A stretch of 29,717 nt of DNA from CAMCYM01 sp964405405 (GTDB taxonomy: Bacteria > Bacteroidota > Bacteroidia > Flavobacteriales_D > Sanyastnellaceae). The position numbers and the translations under genes were made by a program. Numbering within the stretch: the first letter of the stretch is position 1; each line of letters opens with the position of its first letter. Shown in pieces: positions 23,394 to 29,717 of the stretch. The notes under the pieces are model-generated. The model had not been told where the DNA came from and searched no databases. It worked only from the letters and a program-made list of their open reading frames with translations. Location: positions 1 through 29,717 of the forward strand of contig CAYONT010000027.1 of assembly GCA_964405405.1 (NCBI GenBank), given 5' to 3'.

Positions 23394-25907
23394 ATGATTC
23401 CCGCAGCGGTTGTAGACCAAATCCTCCAAACAGCTGTCATCGAAGAGGTGATCGGCGATTACGTGGAGCTCAAGCGTTCAGGCAACGCTTACCGGGGATT
23501 GAGCCCGTTCACCAACGAACGCACCCCTTCCTTTTATGTTTTGCCTGCGAAGGGCATTTTCAAGTGTTTTTCTTCGGGCAAGGGGGGGAGCTTGGTGAGT
23601 TTTCTCATGGAGCTCGAGAGCATCAGTTATCCCGAGGCGCTGCGCATGCTGGCGCGGCGTTACAACATCGAGGTGGAGGAGCGGCCCATCAGTGCCCAAG
23701 AACAGGAAGCGTTGTCGGAGAAGGAGAGCCTCGCCGCCGTGGTGGCCTGGGCGCAGAAATGGTTCACGGCCCAATTGCACGAGGGCGAGGAGGGGCGGGC
23801 CATCGGGCTGAGTTACTTCGCGCAGCGCGGGTTTCGGGACCACACGTTGCGCAAGTTCCTGGTCGGGTACTGTCCGGACAGTTGGGAGCAGATGAGCCAG
23901 GCGGCGCTGGCGGCAGGTTTTGCGCCGGAGCGGTTGGTGGCGACGGGTTTGGCCCGGAAGAAGGAGGATGGCAAGCTCTGGGACTTCTTCAAAGGCCGGG
24001 TCATGTTCCCCATCCGCGATGCGACGGGTCGGGTCATCGGTTTCGGAGGTCGCACGCTAAAGAAGGAGGCAAACATCGCCAAGTACATGAACAGCCCGGA
24101 GAACGTGCTGTACCACAAGGGCGATGTGTTGTACGGCATTTTTGAGGCAAAGCCGGCGATTCTCAAACAGGACCGGGTCTTGTTGGTCGAGGGCTACACG
24201 GATGTGATGGCGCTGCACCAAGCCGGGGTGGAGCATGCGGTGGCGAGCAGTGGAACGGCGCTTACGCCAGGCCAAATCCAGTTGATCCGGCGTTTTACAC
24301 CGAACGTAACGGTGCTTTTCGACGGCGATGCGGCCGGGGTTCGCGCTTCGCTCCGGGGCATCGACCTCCTGCTGGAGGCGGGGCTGAAGGTGCAGGTACT
24401 GCTTTTCCCGGATGGGGACGACCCGGACAGTTATTCCCGGAAGGTGGGGCCGGATGCACTTCAGGCATTTCTCGCGGAGCGGGCGGAGGACTTCGTTTCG
24501 TTCAAGATCCGGACGTTGCTGGGGGAGGCTGGGTCAGATCCGCTGCGCCGGGCGGAGGTGATTCGGTCGGTGGTGGGGTCGATTGCGGTGATTCCGGACA
24601 GCATCGAGCGGAGTGTCTTCGTGCAGCGATCGGCTGCGCTGCTCGGGGTATCGGAGGGGTTGTTGGTGAGCGAGGTGAACAAGGCGGTGCTTCGGCGGGC
24701 AGAGGAGCGGGAGAAGGAGGCGCAGCGAGAGCGGGCGCGGGCGCAGCGGGCGCGGGGTGGGGCGGGGTCGGGACCGGGGTCGGTTGGGTCGGGAGCCGGG
24801 GGTCGGGGGTTCTTGCCGGATTGGCGGGGGGGCTCTGGGGGGCAGGCCGAGGGAATGGGAGCGGGCGAAACGCCCCCACCGCCGGCCGGGGCACCCTCGC
24901 CGCCGGTTGGGACCGGGGGGGGGGCGGGGGAGGGGGTTTGGAACCCGGTGCCGTCGTTGCCCGAGACGGCGCCCGATTGGACGGCGCCGCCCGGATGGGA
25001 GGGCGGCGCCGTACCCGACCCCGATCGGCACGCCCTGGAACGGGAATGGACCCTGCCCGTCCCCCCCGTCCATGTGGAATCGGGGTCCATTCCCGGTTGG
25101 GACGACTCCGCCCCGCCCGCAGCCGAAGGACCCCTTCCTGTCGATTTCGGCGGGGCGGATGGCGACCTGGACGAAGCCGGTTCCCACCTGGACCTGGCCC
25201 ACTGGAGCACCCTGCCCGACCACGTCCAACCCGCCCACTGGCCCGCCCAAGAGGGCTTCGCCGACGGCCTCCCCGGCACCGACCCCGGCGCCGACCTCCT
25301 GTCCGCCCTCCGCACCGACGCCCCCCGCCGGCACCTCCTCGAGAAGGACCTCGTTCGCCTCCTGCTCAACTACGGCGGCCACCCCGTCGATGCCCAGGTG
25401 GCCAATGAGGAAGGCACCCCGGAGCCCATCCGCGTCCCCTTCGCCGAATGGGTGCTCCACCACCTCCACGCCGAGGGCATCGCCATCCTGCATCGGGAAT
25501 GCCAACGCATCATCGAATTCGCCTCCGCCGCCCTAGAACGCGGCGAAGTGCCCCAACTCGACGCCCTCCTCCGCATTCCCGATGCCGCCTTACAGGCCGT
25601 GGTGGCCGACGCCCTGATGGTCCAGCACGTCGTCAGCGAAAATTGGGCCACCAAGCACCAGATCTACCCCGAGCTGGAATCCGACCGCTTGGAGAAGGCA
25701 CTGGCGGACGCCTTGCACCACCTGCGGCTCGACGATTTGCACCGGCAGATGCGCGTGGTGTATGATGTTTTGGAGAATTTGGCCTTCCTGCCGGAACATG
25801 AACAAGAGGACATCCTGAAGGAGCGCATGCTGGAATTGATGGCCCTGGACCGGCTCAAAGTGGAGCTTGCGCGTTACTTTGGAACCACGATCTTGCCCGA
25901 ACCCTGA
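23394..25907 (+). CDS. dnaG: DNA primase DnaG with degenerate zinc ribbon and long Gly/Pro linker
   Basis: An 838-aa replicative primase, longer than the usual 600-700. The N-terminal CHC2-like domain (1-100) keeps the fold signature (PFTNERTPSFYV...GIFKCF..GKGG), but the zinc ligands read Ser37, Thr40, Cys58, Ser61 instead of Cys/His/Cys/Cys. The TOPRIM domain is intact: Glu266 in VEGYTDVM, Asp310 and Asp312 in FDGDAAG, then DGDDPDSY. Residues about 440-635 form a low-complexity Arg/Gly then Pro/Asp-rich linker with a 10-G run. The C-terminal helicase-binding region follows (about 635-838), with LLEKDLVRLLLNYG and a helical end. The ATG at 23394 (MIPAAVVDQIL) is chosen by homology. The stop falls inside the first unit of a 19-bp triplication. 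Confidence 0.93.
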   Translation: MIPAAVVDQILQTAVIEEVIGDYVELKRSGNAYRGLSPFTNERTPSFYVLPAKGIFKCFSSGKGGSLVSFLMELESISYPEALRMLARRYNIEVEERPISAQEQEALSEKESLAAVVAWAQKWFTAQLHEGEEGRAIGLSYFAQRGFRDHTLRKFLVGYCPDSWEQMSQAALAAGFAPERLVATGLARKKEDGKLWDFFKGRVMFPIRDATGRVIGFGGRTLKKEANIAKYMNSPENVLYHKGDVLYGIFEAKPAILKQDRVLLVEGYTDVMALHQAGVEHAVASSGTALTPGQIQLIRRFTPNVTVLFDGDAAGVRASLRGIDLLLEAGLKVQVLLFPDGDDPDSYSRKVGPDALQAFLAERAEDFVSFKIRTLLGEAGSDPLRRAEVIRSVVGSIAVIPDSIERSVFVQRSAALLGVSEGLLVSEVNKAVLRRAEEREKEAQRERARAQRARGGAGSGPGSVGSGAGGRGFLPDWRGGSGGQAEGMGAGETPPPPAGAPSPPVGTGGGAGEGVWNPVPSLPETAPDWTAPPGWEGGAVPDPDRHALEREWTLPVPPVHVESGSIPGWDDSAPPAAEGPLPVDFGGADGDLDEAGSHLDLAHWSTLPDHVQPAHWPAQEGFADGLPGTDPGADLLSALRTDAPRRHLLEKDLVRLLLNYGGHPVDAQVANEEGTPEPIRVPFAEWVLHHLHAEGIAILHRECQRIIEFASAALERGEVPQLDALLRIPDAALQAVVADALMVQHVVSENWATKHQIYPELESDRLEKALADALHHLRLDDLHRQMRVVYDVLENLAFLPEHEQEDILKERMLELMALDRLKVELARYFGTTILPEP
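24915..24936 (+). repeat. Poly-G tract (10 G, then two runs of 5 G) inside dnaG
   Basis: Ten consecutive G (24915-24924), then C, five G, A, five G. It encodes Gly/Ala/Gly/Glu in the primase linker. Runs of this length are prone to replication slippage and to sequencing error; a one-base change would truncate the primase. The preceding 200 bases contain many other G runs able to form a quadruplex on the coding strand. Confidence 0.85.
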
Positions 25908-25952
25908 CCCCGCCCCCGAACCCTGACCCCGCCCCCGAACCCTGACCCCGCC
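25896..25952 (+). repeat. Three perfect tandem copies of a 19-bp unit
   Basis: The unit CCCGAACCCTGACCCCGCC occurs at 25896-25914, 25915-25933 and 25934-25952 without a mismatch. The first copy encodes the last residues of DnaG (PEP) and its TGA; the other two fill the gap up to the mscS-type gene, which starts 6 bp after the last copy. Since 19 is not a multiple of three, copy number changes would not alter DnaG but would change the spacing to the next gene. Confidence 0.95.
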
Positions 25953-25957
25953 TCCTG

Positions 25958-26818
25958 ATGACCCTGCTGTTCACCCCCTCCGAATTCAAGGCCTTCCTGG
26001 AACTCAAAATCCAATTGGGGCCCTATGACTTTTCGGTTTTGGACGGTCTCGTCGTTCTCACCGTGCTTTTTGCCACGCAGTTGGTGCTCTGGGTGCTCAT
26101 TCGTTTGGTGAATCGGTGGATGAAGAAACGGGAAGTGGAACTTGGGAAACGGTTCACGATCAAACGGTTGATCCGGACCTTGGTCTACATCATCGGTTGG
26201 GTCATCGCCCTGCAGACCATCGGCATCGACCTCACCATCTTGCTCACAGGTTCGGCCGCGTTGTTGGTGGGGGTAGGCATCGGATTGCAGGGGTTCTTCA
26301 ACGACGTGGTCAGCGGCTTTGTGATGCTGTTCGAAGGGGGACTCCGCGTGGGGGATACGGTGGAGGTGGAGGGCGGGGTGGCCCGGGTAGAGCGCATCGA
26401 TTTGCGGTCTACGCGGGTGGTGAACCGGCGGGGCGAGCTGCTCGTTTTGCCCAACGGCCAGGTGTTAGGCCAAACCGTCAAAAACCTTTCCCAAGGACTC
26501 GAGCACACCCGGGTTGATGTCGCCATCCAGGTGGCCTACGGCTCGGATGTCGCCCAAGTGGAGCGGTTGCTGCTCCAAGCGGCCGCAGAGGTTCCGGGGG
26601 TAGCCCGGGACCAGGAAACGCGGGTGCTGCTGCGCGATTTTGCAGACAATGGGCTGCGTTTCGAACTTCGTTTTTGGACGGAGGACGCTTGGCTCCGGGA
26701 CATCACGGCGGCTGAAGTCCGCGTGGTCATCGAGCGCAAGCTCCGCGAGGCCAGGGTGGTTATTCCTTTTCCACAGCGGGTTTTGCACTGGGCTTCACCG
26801 CCAACAGATGCAAGTTGA
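25958..26818 (+). CDS. MscS-family small mechanosensitive channel
   Basis: A 286-aa membrane protein. Three transmembrane helices are visible: about 26-50, 67-89 and the pore-lining TM3 (about 91-125), with the Gly/Ala-rich pattern SAALLVGVGIGLQGFFNDVVSGF. The beta domain follows (GLRVGDTVEVEGGVARVERI, LLVLPNGQVLGQTVKNLS), then the alpha/beta vestibule ending in VIPFPQRVLHW, the usual MscS close. It lies 50 bp after dnaG, probably co-transcribed. Its final 59 bp overlap recJ on the opposite strand. It would release small solutes on osmotic downshock. Confidence 0.94.
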   Translation: MTLLFTPSEFKAFLELKIQLGPYDFSVLDGLVVLTVLFATQLVLWVLIRLVNRWMKKREVELGKRFTIKRLIRTLVYIIGWVIALQTIGIDLTILLTGSAALLVGVGIGLQGFFNDVVSGFVMLFEGGLRVGDTVEVEGGVARVERIDLRSTRVVNRRGELLVLPNGQVLGQTVKNLSQGLEHTRVDVAIQVAYGSDVAQVERLLLQAAAEVPGVARDQETRVLLRDFADNGLRFELRFWTEDAWLRDITAAEVRVVIERKLREARVVIPFPQRVLHWASPPTDAS

Positions 26819-28520
26819 GCTTCACAGAATCGGGCGTGGAACGGAGTTCTTGCCAGGTGTTCCGCACCCATTGAAAGGCGATGTCGAGGGTGCCCCAGCG
26901 GGCGAGTTGGGGTTTCAAATGGCCCAGGTTGAATCCCACCGCTTCGAGCGTTCCGCCCGGCTGGCCCGGCGCGTGCAACATCAGTTTCAGGTGCTTGCCA
27001 TCAGAACCCACGGTCCGCGCAGCGCGCGCAGTTTGCACCCCGCGGGCTACAAAAACGGGAGGGGGATTTCCGGGTCCGAAGGGTTCGAGTTGCTGCAGGG
27101 CAAAGAAGTTCTTGGTGGTCAGGTCCTCCAGCAGGACTTCGAGGTGGTAACGGATTTGCGGTTGGGGCATGCAACCAGCCAACTGGTTCCGAACAGCCGT
27201 TTCGATGCGCGCCCGGAAGGCCGGCAGGTCCTGCTTTCGAAGTTGCAACCCCGCCGCCATCGGGTGGCCACCAAATTGGGTCAGTAGGTCGGAGCATTCG
27301 CCCAAAGCCTGGTGGATGTCGACACCATCCACGGACCGGGCACTTCCGATGAGCATGCCCTCCTCTTCCGAAAGAACGATGGAAGGCCTGTACCTGTGCT
27401 CCACGAGCCGGCTGGCTACGATGCCCACCACCCCCCGATGCCATTCCTTGCCGTAGACGAGGTTGCAGTAGGCTTGGGGGTCTCCGAGTTCGAGCAGGTC
27501 GATGGCCTTCCGCGTGGTGGACTCGTCCACGGTGCGTCGGGCTCGGTTGAGCTCTTCCAGGGTCTTGGCACACTCGTGGGCATCCTGCTCGCATTCTTCG
27601 AGCAGCAAGTCGACCGCCACCTGGGCGTGGCCCATTCGGCCTGCTGCGTTGATGCGGGGACCCAGGGTAAAACTGATGTCCCGGATGGTGGAGGGGGGTT
27701 CTTGAATGTCCGCTGCGAACAACATGGCCCGGATTCCTGGTCGGTTCAGGTCGTGCAACCGTTGCATCCCAAGGTGGGCCATGACCCGGTTTTCCCCCAT
27801 GAGCTCGACCAAATCGGCTCCGATGCTCACCGCGACCAAGTCCAGTTCGTGAAAGATTTGGTCTGGCGGAAACTCCATCTTCCCCGCCAGGGCTTGCAAC
27901 AGCTTGAAAGCCACTCCACAACCACTCAATTCCTTGAAAGGGTAGAGGCAGTCGGTGCGCTTGGGATTTAGGATGGCGTAGGCGTTCGGGAGCTTCGCTT
28001 CAGGCAGGTGGTGGTCGCAGACGATGACATCAATGTGCATGTTGCGGGCCAAATCGAGCGGATCAAAGTCCTTCGTTCCGCAGTCTAGGGTGATCATCAA
28101 GGTGCACCCTTTCGCCCCGGCGTAGGCGATGCCTTCCGAACTGACGCCGTAACCCTCGCTGTATCGGTGGGGGACGTAGGTCAAGACTTCTTCCTTGAGT
28201 CCGATGCCTTTTAAAAAACCTGCGACCAGGGCCACCGACGTGGTGCCATCCACGTCGTAATCCCCGTACACCAGCACCTTCTCGTGTTGCAAGACGGCAC
28301 GGTGCAATCGTTCCGCAGCCTTGTCCATGTCCCGCATCCGGTAGGGATCGTGCATCTGCTCGGGAGCTGGATGCAGAAATTCACGGGCCAAATCCGCCGT
28401 CACCACGCCCCGCTGGGCCAGCAGCCATGCAACCATGTACGACAGTCCAGCGTCTTTTTGCAGACGCGAGACGGTCATCAAGTCGGGCTGGGGTTCAGCA
28501 ATCCAAGGGGTTGTTTCCAT
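26760..28520 (-). CDS. recJ: Single-strand-specific exonuclease RecJ
   Basis: A 586-aa 5'-3' ssDNA exonuclease of the DHH phosphoesterase superfamily. The catalytic motifs are in order: YGDYDVDGTTS near 90-100, LDCGTKDFD near 143, VCDHHLPEA near 165, SIGADLVELMGENR near 230 (usual form A.ADxVPL.GENR), GPRINAAGRMGHA near 285 and the DHHA1 part with GVVGIVASRLVEHRYRPSIVL and GGHPMAAG. The C-terminal OB-like domain starts near 450 (QLEPFGPGNPPPVF). The start at 28520 (METTPWI) is at the family's normal position. It acts in recombination and mismatch/base-excision repair. It is divergent from the Cys-rich lipoprotein gene and convergent with, and overlapping, the mscS-type gene. Confidence 0.95.
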   Translation of the reverse strand: METTPWIAEPQPDLMTVSRLQKDAGLSYMVAWLLAQRGVVTADLAREFLHPAPEQMHDPYRMRDMDKAAERLHRAVLQHEKVLVYGDYDVDGTTSVALVAGFLKGIGLKEEVLTYVPHRYSEGYGVSSEGIAYAGAKGCTLMITLDCGTKDFDPLDLARNMHIDVIVCDHHLPEAKLPNAYAILNPKRTDCLYPFKELSGCGVAFKLLQALAGKMEFPPDQIFHELDLVAVSIGADLVELMGENRVMAHLGMQRLHDLNRPGIRAMLFAADIQEPPSTIRDISFTLGPRINAAGRMGHAQVAVDLLLEECEQDAHECAKTLEELNRARRTVDESTTRKAIDLLELGDPQAYCNLVYGKEWHRGVVGIVASRLVEHRYRPSIVLSEEEGMLIGSARSVDGVDIHQALGECSDLLTQFGGHPMAAGLQLRKQDLPAFRARIETAVRNQLAGCMPQPQIRYHLEVLLEDLTTKNFFALQQLEPFGPGNPPPVFVARGVQTARAARTVGSDGKHLKLMLHAPGQPGGTLEAVGFNLGHLKPQLARWGTLDIAFQWVRNTWQELRSTPDSVKLNLHLLAVKPSAKPAVEKE

Positions 28521-28533
28521 GCGTGGCAGGTGG

Positions 28534-28541
28534 CAAAGTTC
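28534..28541 (-). promoter_or_regulatory. Candidate -7 box for recJ
   Basis: GAACTTTG on the minus strand matches TAnnTTTG at all but the first base and ends 13 nt before the recJ ATG at 28520. Confidence 0.3.
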
Positions 28542-28572
28542 GGGAATTTTCTCGGCTCGTCTTACTTCACCT

Positions 28573-28580
28573 TATCTTGG
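28573..28580 (+). promoter_or_regulatory. Candidate -7 box for the Cys-rich lipoprotein
   Basis: TATCTTGG, one base from TAnnTTTG, ends 22 nt before the ATG at 28603, in the 82-bp divergent gap with recJ. Confidence 0.32.
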
Positions 28581-28602
28581 TACCGGTCTATCTTCACTTC
28601 GA

Positions 28603-29589
28603 ATGAATTCTACCCTTCCTTATGCCGGTTTGACAGGCCGGAGCAAGCACCTGGTTTGGAGCTTCTTGGCGGCTTTTGTGCTCATCGCAGGTGTCGGCTG
28701 CCTCAATGACGACAACAAGATTCCAGAGAATTGCTACGATGGCATCCTGAACAACAACGAGGAACTGATTGACTGCGGTGGCCCGATTTGTCCAGCATGC
28801 GACCCCTGCGAGAATGGTCAATACGATCCGTTGTTGGGGGAGCAGTGGGTGGACTGTGGAGGGGAATGTGAGCCCTGCGACCCCGCGTTCAACGGTCAGT
28901 TGGATCCGGGAGAAACCGGCATCGATTGCGGGGGTACGACGGGCGTGGCCTGCGGTGAACTCTGCGGGGATGGCCTGCTCAATGGCCTCGAGGAAGGGGT
29001 GGATTGCGGAGGTCCGGACTGCGATGCTTGCCCGAGTTGCGTGGACGACCTCATGAATGGGGAGGAAATCGGCATCGACTGCGGCGGTCCCAATTGCGAC
29101 CCTTGTGCCACGGACGGGGACTGCACGAACGGATTGCTGGACGGCGATGAATTGTACATCGACTGCGGTGGCTCAACGTGCCCAGATTGTGCGGCCATTT
29201 TGACCTGGAAAGCGAATGGTCAGACCATCGTAGCCGACTTCGAAGCCACGGCTGAGATCGATGCTTCCGGTACCATCACCATTGGTGGGTTGTCGGTCAC
29301 GACCCAAGGTATCGCACTGGCTTTGCCGGAGCCGCCTGTGGTCGGCTGGAACAACGGTTCGGTGGTGAGCTTGTCGCCCGCCACAGCCCCCTTGGGTGTG
29401 GGAGCCTACCAAGCCATCGGAGGCATCCAATTCACCACAGCAAACGGCGGGGCGATCAATGTAACCGTAAGTTACGTTCTGCCCGAAGCAGGAGGCATCG
29501 TGGTCGGCACCTTCAATGGCACCATGCTCAACGATGCGGGCAACAGTGTAACCATCTCCCAGGGTTCCTTCACGCTGCCCATTCAGTAA
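28603..29589 (+). CDS. Cys-rich DCGG-repeat lipoprotein with C-terminal beta domain
   Basis: A 328-aa secreted lipoprotein. A hydrophobic stretch (LVWSFLAAFVLIAG) ends at Cys33 in GVGC, a likely lipobox. Residues 43-196 hold six units of about 22-28 residues, each centred on DCGG and usually followed by C-x(1-3)-C. They are preceded by N-G-x-x-(x)G-E-x-G-(I/V) segments rich in Asp, Asn and Glu, suggesting disulphide-pinned, possibly calcium-binding loops. Residues 197-328 are a Thr/Gly/Val-rich beta domain (LTWKANGQTIVADF, GGIVVGTFNGTML, VTISQGSFTLPI) resembling the DUF6252-type modules of Bacteroidota. The start at 28603 is preferred because an upstream in-frame extension to 28435 is antisense to recJ. 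The function is unknown; surface binding or adhesion is my inference. Confidence 0.82.
   Translation: MNSTLPYAGLTGRSKHLVWSFLAAFVLIAGVGCLNDDNKIPENCYDGILNNNEELIDCGGPICPACDPCENGQYDPLLGEQWVDCGGECEPCDPAFNGQLDPGETGIDCGGTTGVACGELCGDGLLNGLEEGVDCGGPDCDACPSCVDDLMNGEEIGIDCGGPNCDPCATDGDCTNGLLDGDELYIDCGGSTCPDCAAILTWKANGQTIVADFEATAEIDASGTITIGGLSVTTQGIALALPEPPVVGWNNGSVVSLSPATAPLGVGAYQAIGGIQFTTANGGAINVTVSYVLPEAGGIVVGTFNGTMLNDAGNSVTISQGSFTLPIQ
28729..29190 (+). repeat. Six diverged repeats encoding the DCGG units
   Basis: The six units begin near residues 43, 69, 95, 121, 146 and 174 of the lipoprotein. DNA copies are diverged, with recurring GACTGCGG, GATTGCGG or GACTGTGG cores, so this is an old protein repeat, not a recent tandem duplication. 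Confidence 0.85.
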
Positions 29590-29643
29590 GCAGCGTTTTC
29601 AGCCCAATTCGGGATTTGGGTCTGGTGTGATTTCGCCGCTGGG

Positions 29644-29717
29644 TCAGTTCCGGATGATTTCGAACAGGGCGTCCAGGTCCGGGGCCAGAACGATTTCGAT
29701 GCGCCGGTTGCGGGCCT
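29644..29717 (-). CDS. C-terminal end of an OmpA/MotB-like cell-envelope protein (cut by window)
   Basis: Only 23 complete codons and the stop are visible, reading ARNRRIEIVLAPDLDALFEI then IRN. The NRRIEI motif followed by an aliphatic and a P-D-L-D-x-L-F segment is the usual end of Bacteroidota OmpA/MotB-domain proteins that bind peptidoglycan. It converges with the Cys-rich lipoprotein gene, 54 bp apart. A weak 5-bp hairpin lies in that gap. Confidence 0.7.
   Translation of the reverse strand, partial: ARNRRIEIVLAPDLDALFEIIRN

Noticed and set aside
24461..25505. Overlapping 302- and 323-codon minus-strand frames
   Set aside because: They mirror the low-complexity primase linker and consist of Pro/Arg/Ala-rich sequence.
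23394..25907. dnaG as a pseudogene because of lost zinc ligands and the poly-G run
   Set aside because: The frame is open over 838 codons and TOPRIM and C-terminal parts are intact.
25896..25952. Short direct repeats as a possible CRISPR array
   Set aside because: The copies are directly adjacent with no spacers and extend the dnaG 3' end.
27001..27921. 306-codon minus-strand frame inside recJ
   Set aside because: Same strand but another frame of an intact RecJ; no motif.
29603..29620. CCCAA / TTGGG hairpin between the lipoprotein and OmpA-like genes as terminator
   Set aside because: Only 5 bp, and no T-tract on either strand.

Overview
The window is a gene-dense, high-GC stretch of a bacterial chromosome, almost certainly from the phylum Bacteroidota (Flavobacteriales-like rather than Bacteroidales). 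The markers are the chain dut / sugar nucleotidyltransferase / TPR lipoprotein / DUF4292 lipoprotein / EnvC-like protein; a primase whose zinc-ribbon ligands are mostly replaced; a Ctc-type L25; a homogentisate dioxygenase and an HPPD of the short Bacteroidota type; an OmpR-family pair resembling RprX/RprY; a YwqK/MORN lipoprotein; and promoter-like TAnnTTTG (-7) boxes. I would not go below phylum/order with confidence. There is no tRNA, rRNA, IS element, prophage or CRISPR array, and no stretch above 300 bases lacks a gene.

Layout. 1-799 (+): the 3' part of a GyrI-like/TEX264-like protein, then feoA. 764-9087 (-): one tightly packed convoy running enoyl-CoA hydratase, dut, sugar-phosphate nucleotidyltransferase, TPR lipoprotein, DUF4292 lipoprotein, EnvC-like LytM protein, feoB. 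Most junctions overlap by 4 bp (ATGA) or lie within 5 bp. feoB meets feoA tail to tail. 9167-9811 (+): a short DprA-like protein. 9832-13757 (-): hmgA, hppD (tyrosine/homogentisate catabolism) and a double-ATPase peptide-type ABC protein. 13918-16799 (-): polyprenyl diphosphate synthase and a MORN lipoprotein as a coupled pair, then a GH73 glucosaminidase with two LysM domains and a hairpin terminator. 16873-19009 (+): yicC-gmk-nadD, coupled. 18992-21090 (-): prs-rplY-pth. 21174-about 23197 (-): a sensor kinase followed by an OmpR-type regulator. 23394-26818 (+): dnaG and an MscS-type channel. 26760-28520 (-): recJ. 28603-29589 (+): a cysteine-rich repeat lipoprotein. 29644-end (-): the C-terminus of an OmpA-like protein.

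How it fits together. The minus-strand convoy at 764-9087 joins cell-envelope work (nucleotide-sugar synthesis, two lipoproteins, a LytM activator) with dUTP clearance and ferrous iron uptake. The 13.9-16.8 kb block adds isoprenoid carrier supply and peptidoglycan hydrolysis. The rest is housekeeping: nucleotide and NAD synthesis, translation quality control, replication priming and repair. The genome is compact: three convergent pairs overlap at their 3' ends, and several promoter-like boxes sit either 4-5 nt or 19-22 nt before the start codon, suggesting that some messages are leaderless. I found no clearly new multi-gene system. The most interesting items are the head-on feoA/feoB arrangement, the primase with a degenerate zinc ribbon, a poly-G linker and a 19-bp triplication at its stop codon, the leaderless-promoter pattern, and the Cys-rich DCGG repeat lipoprotein.
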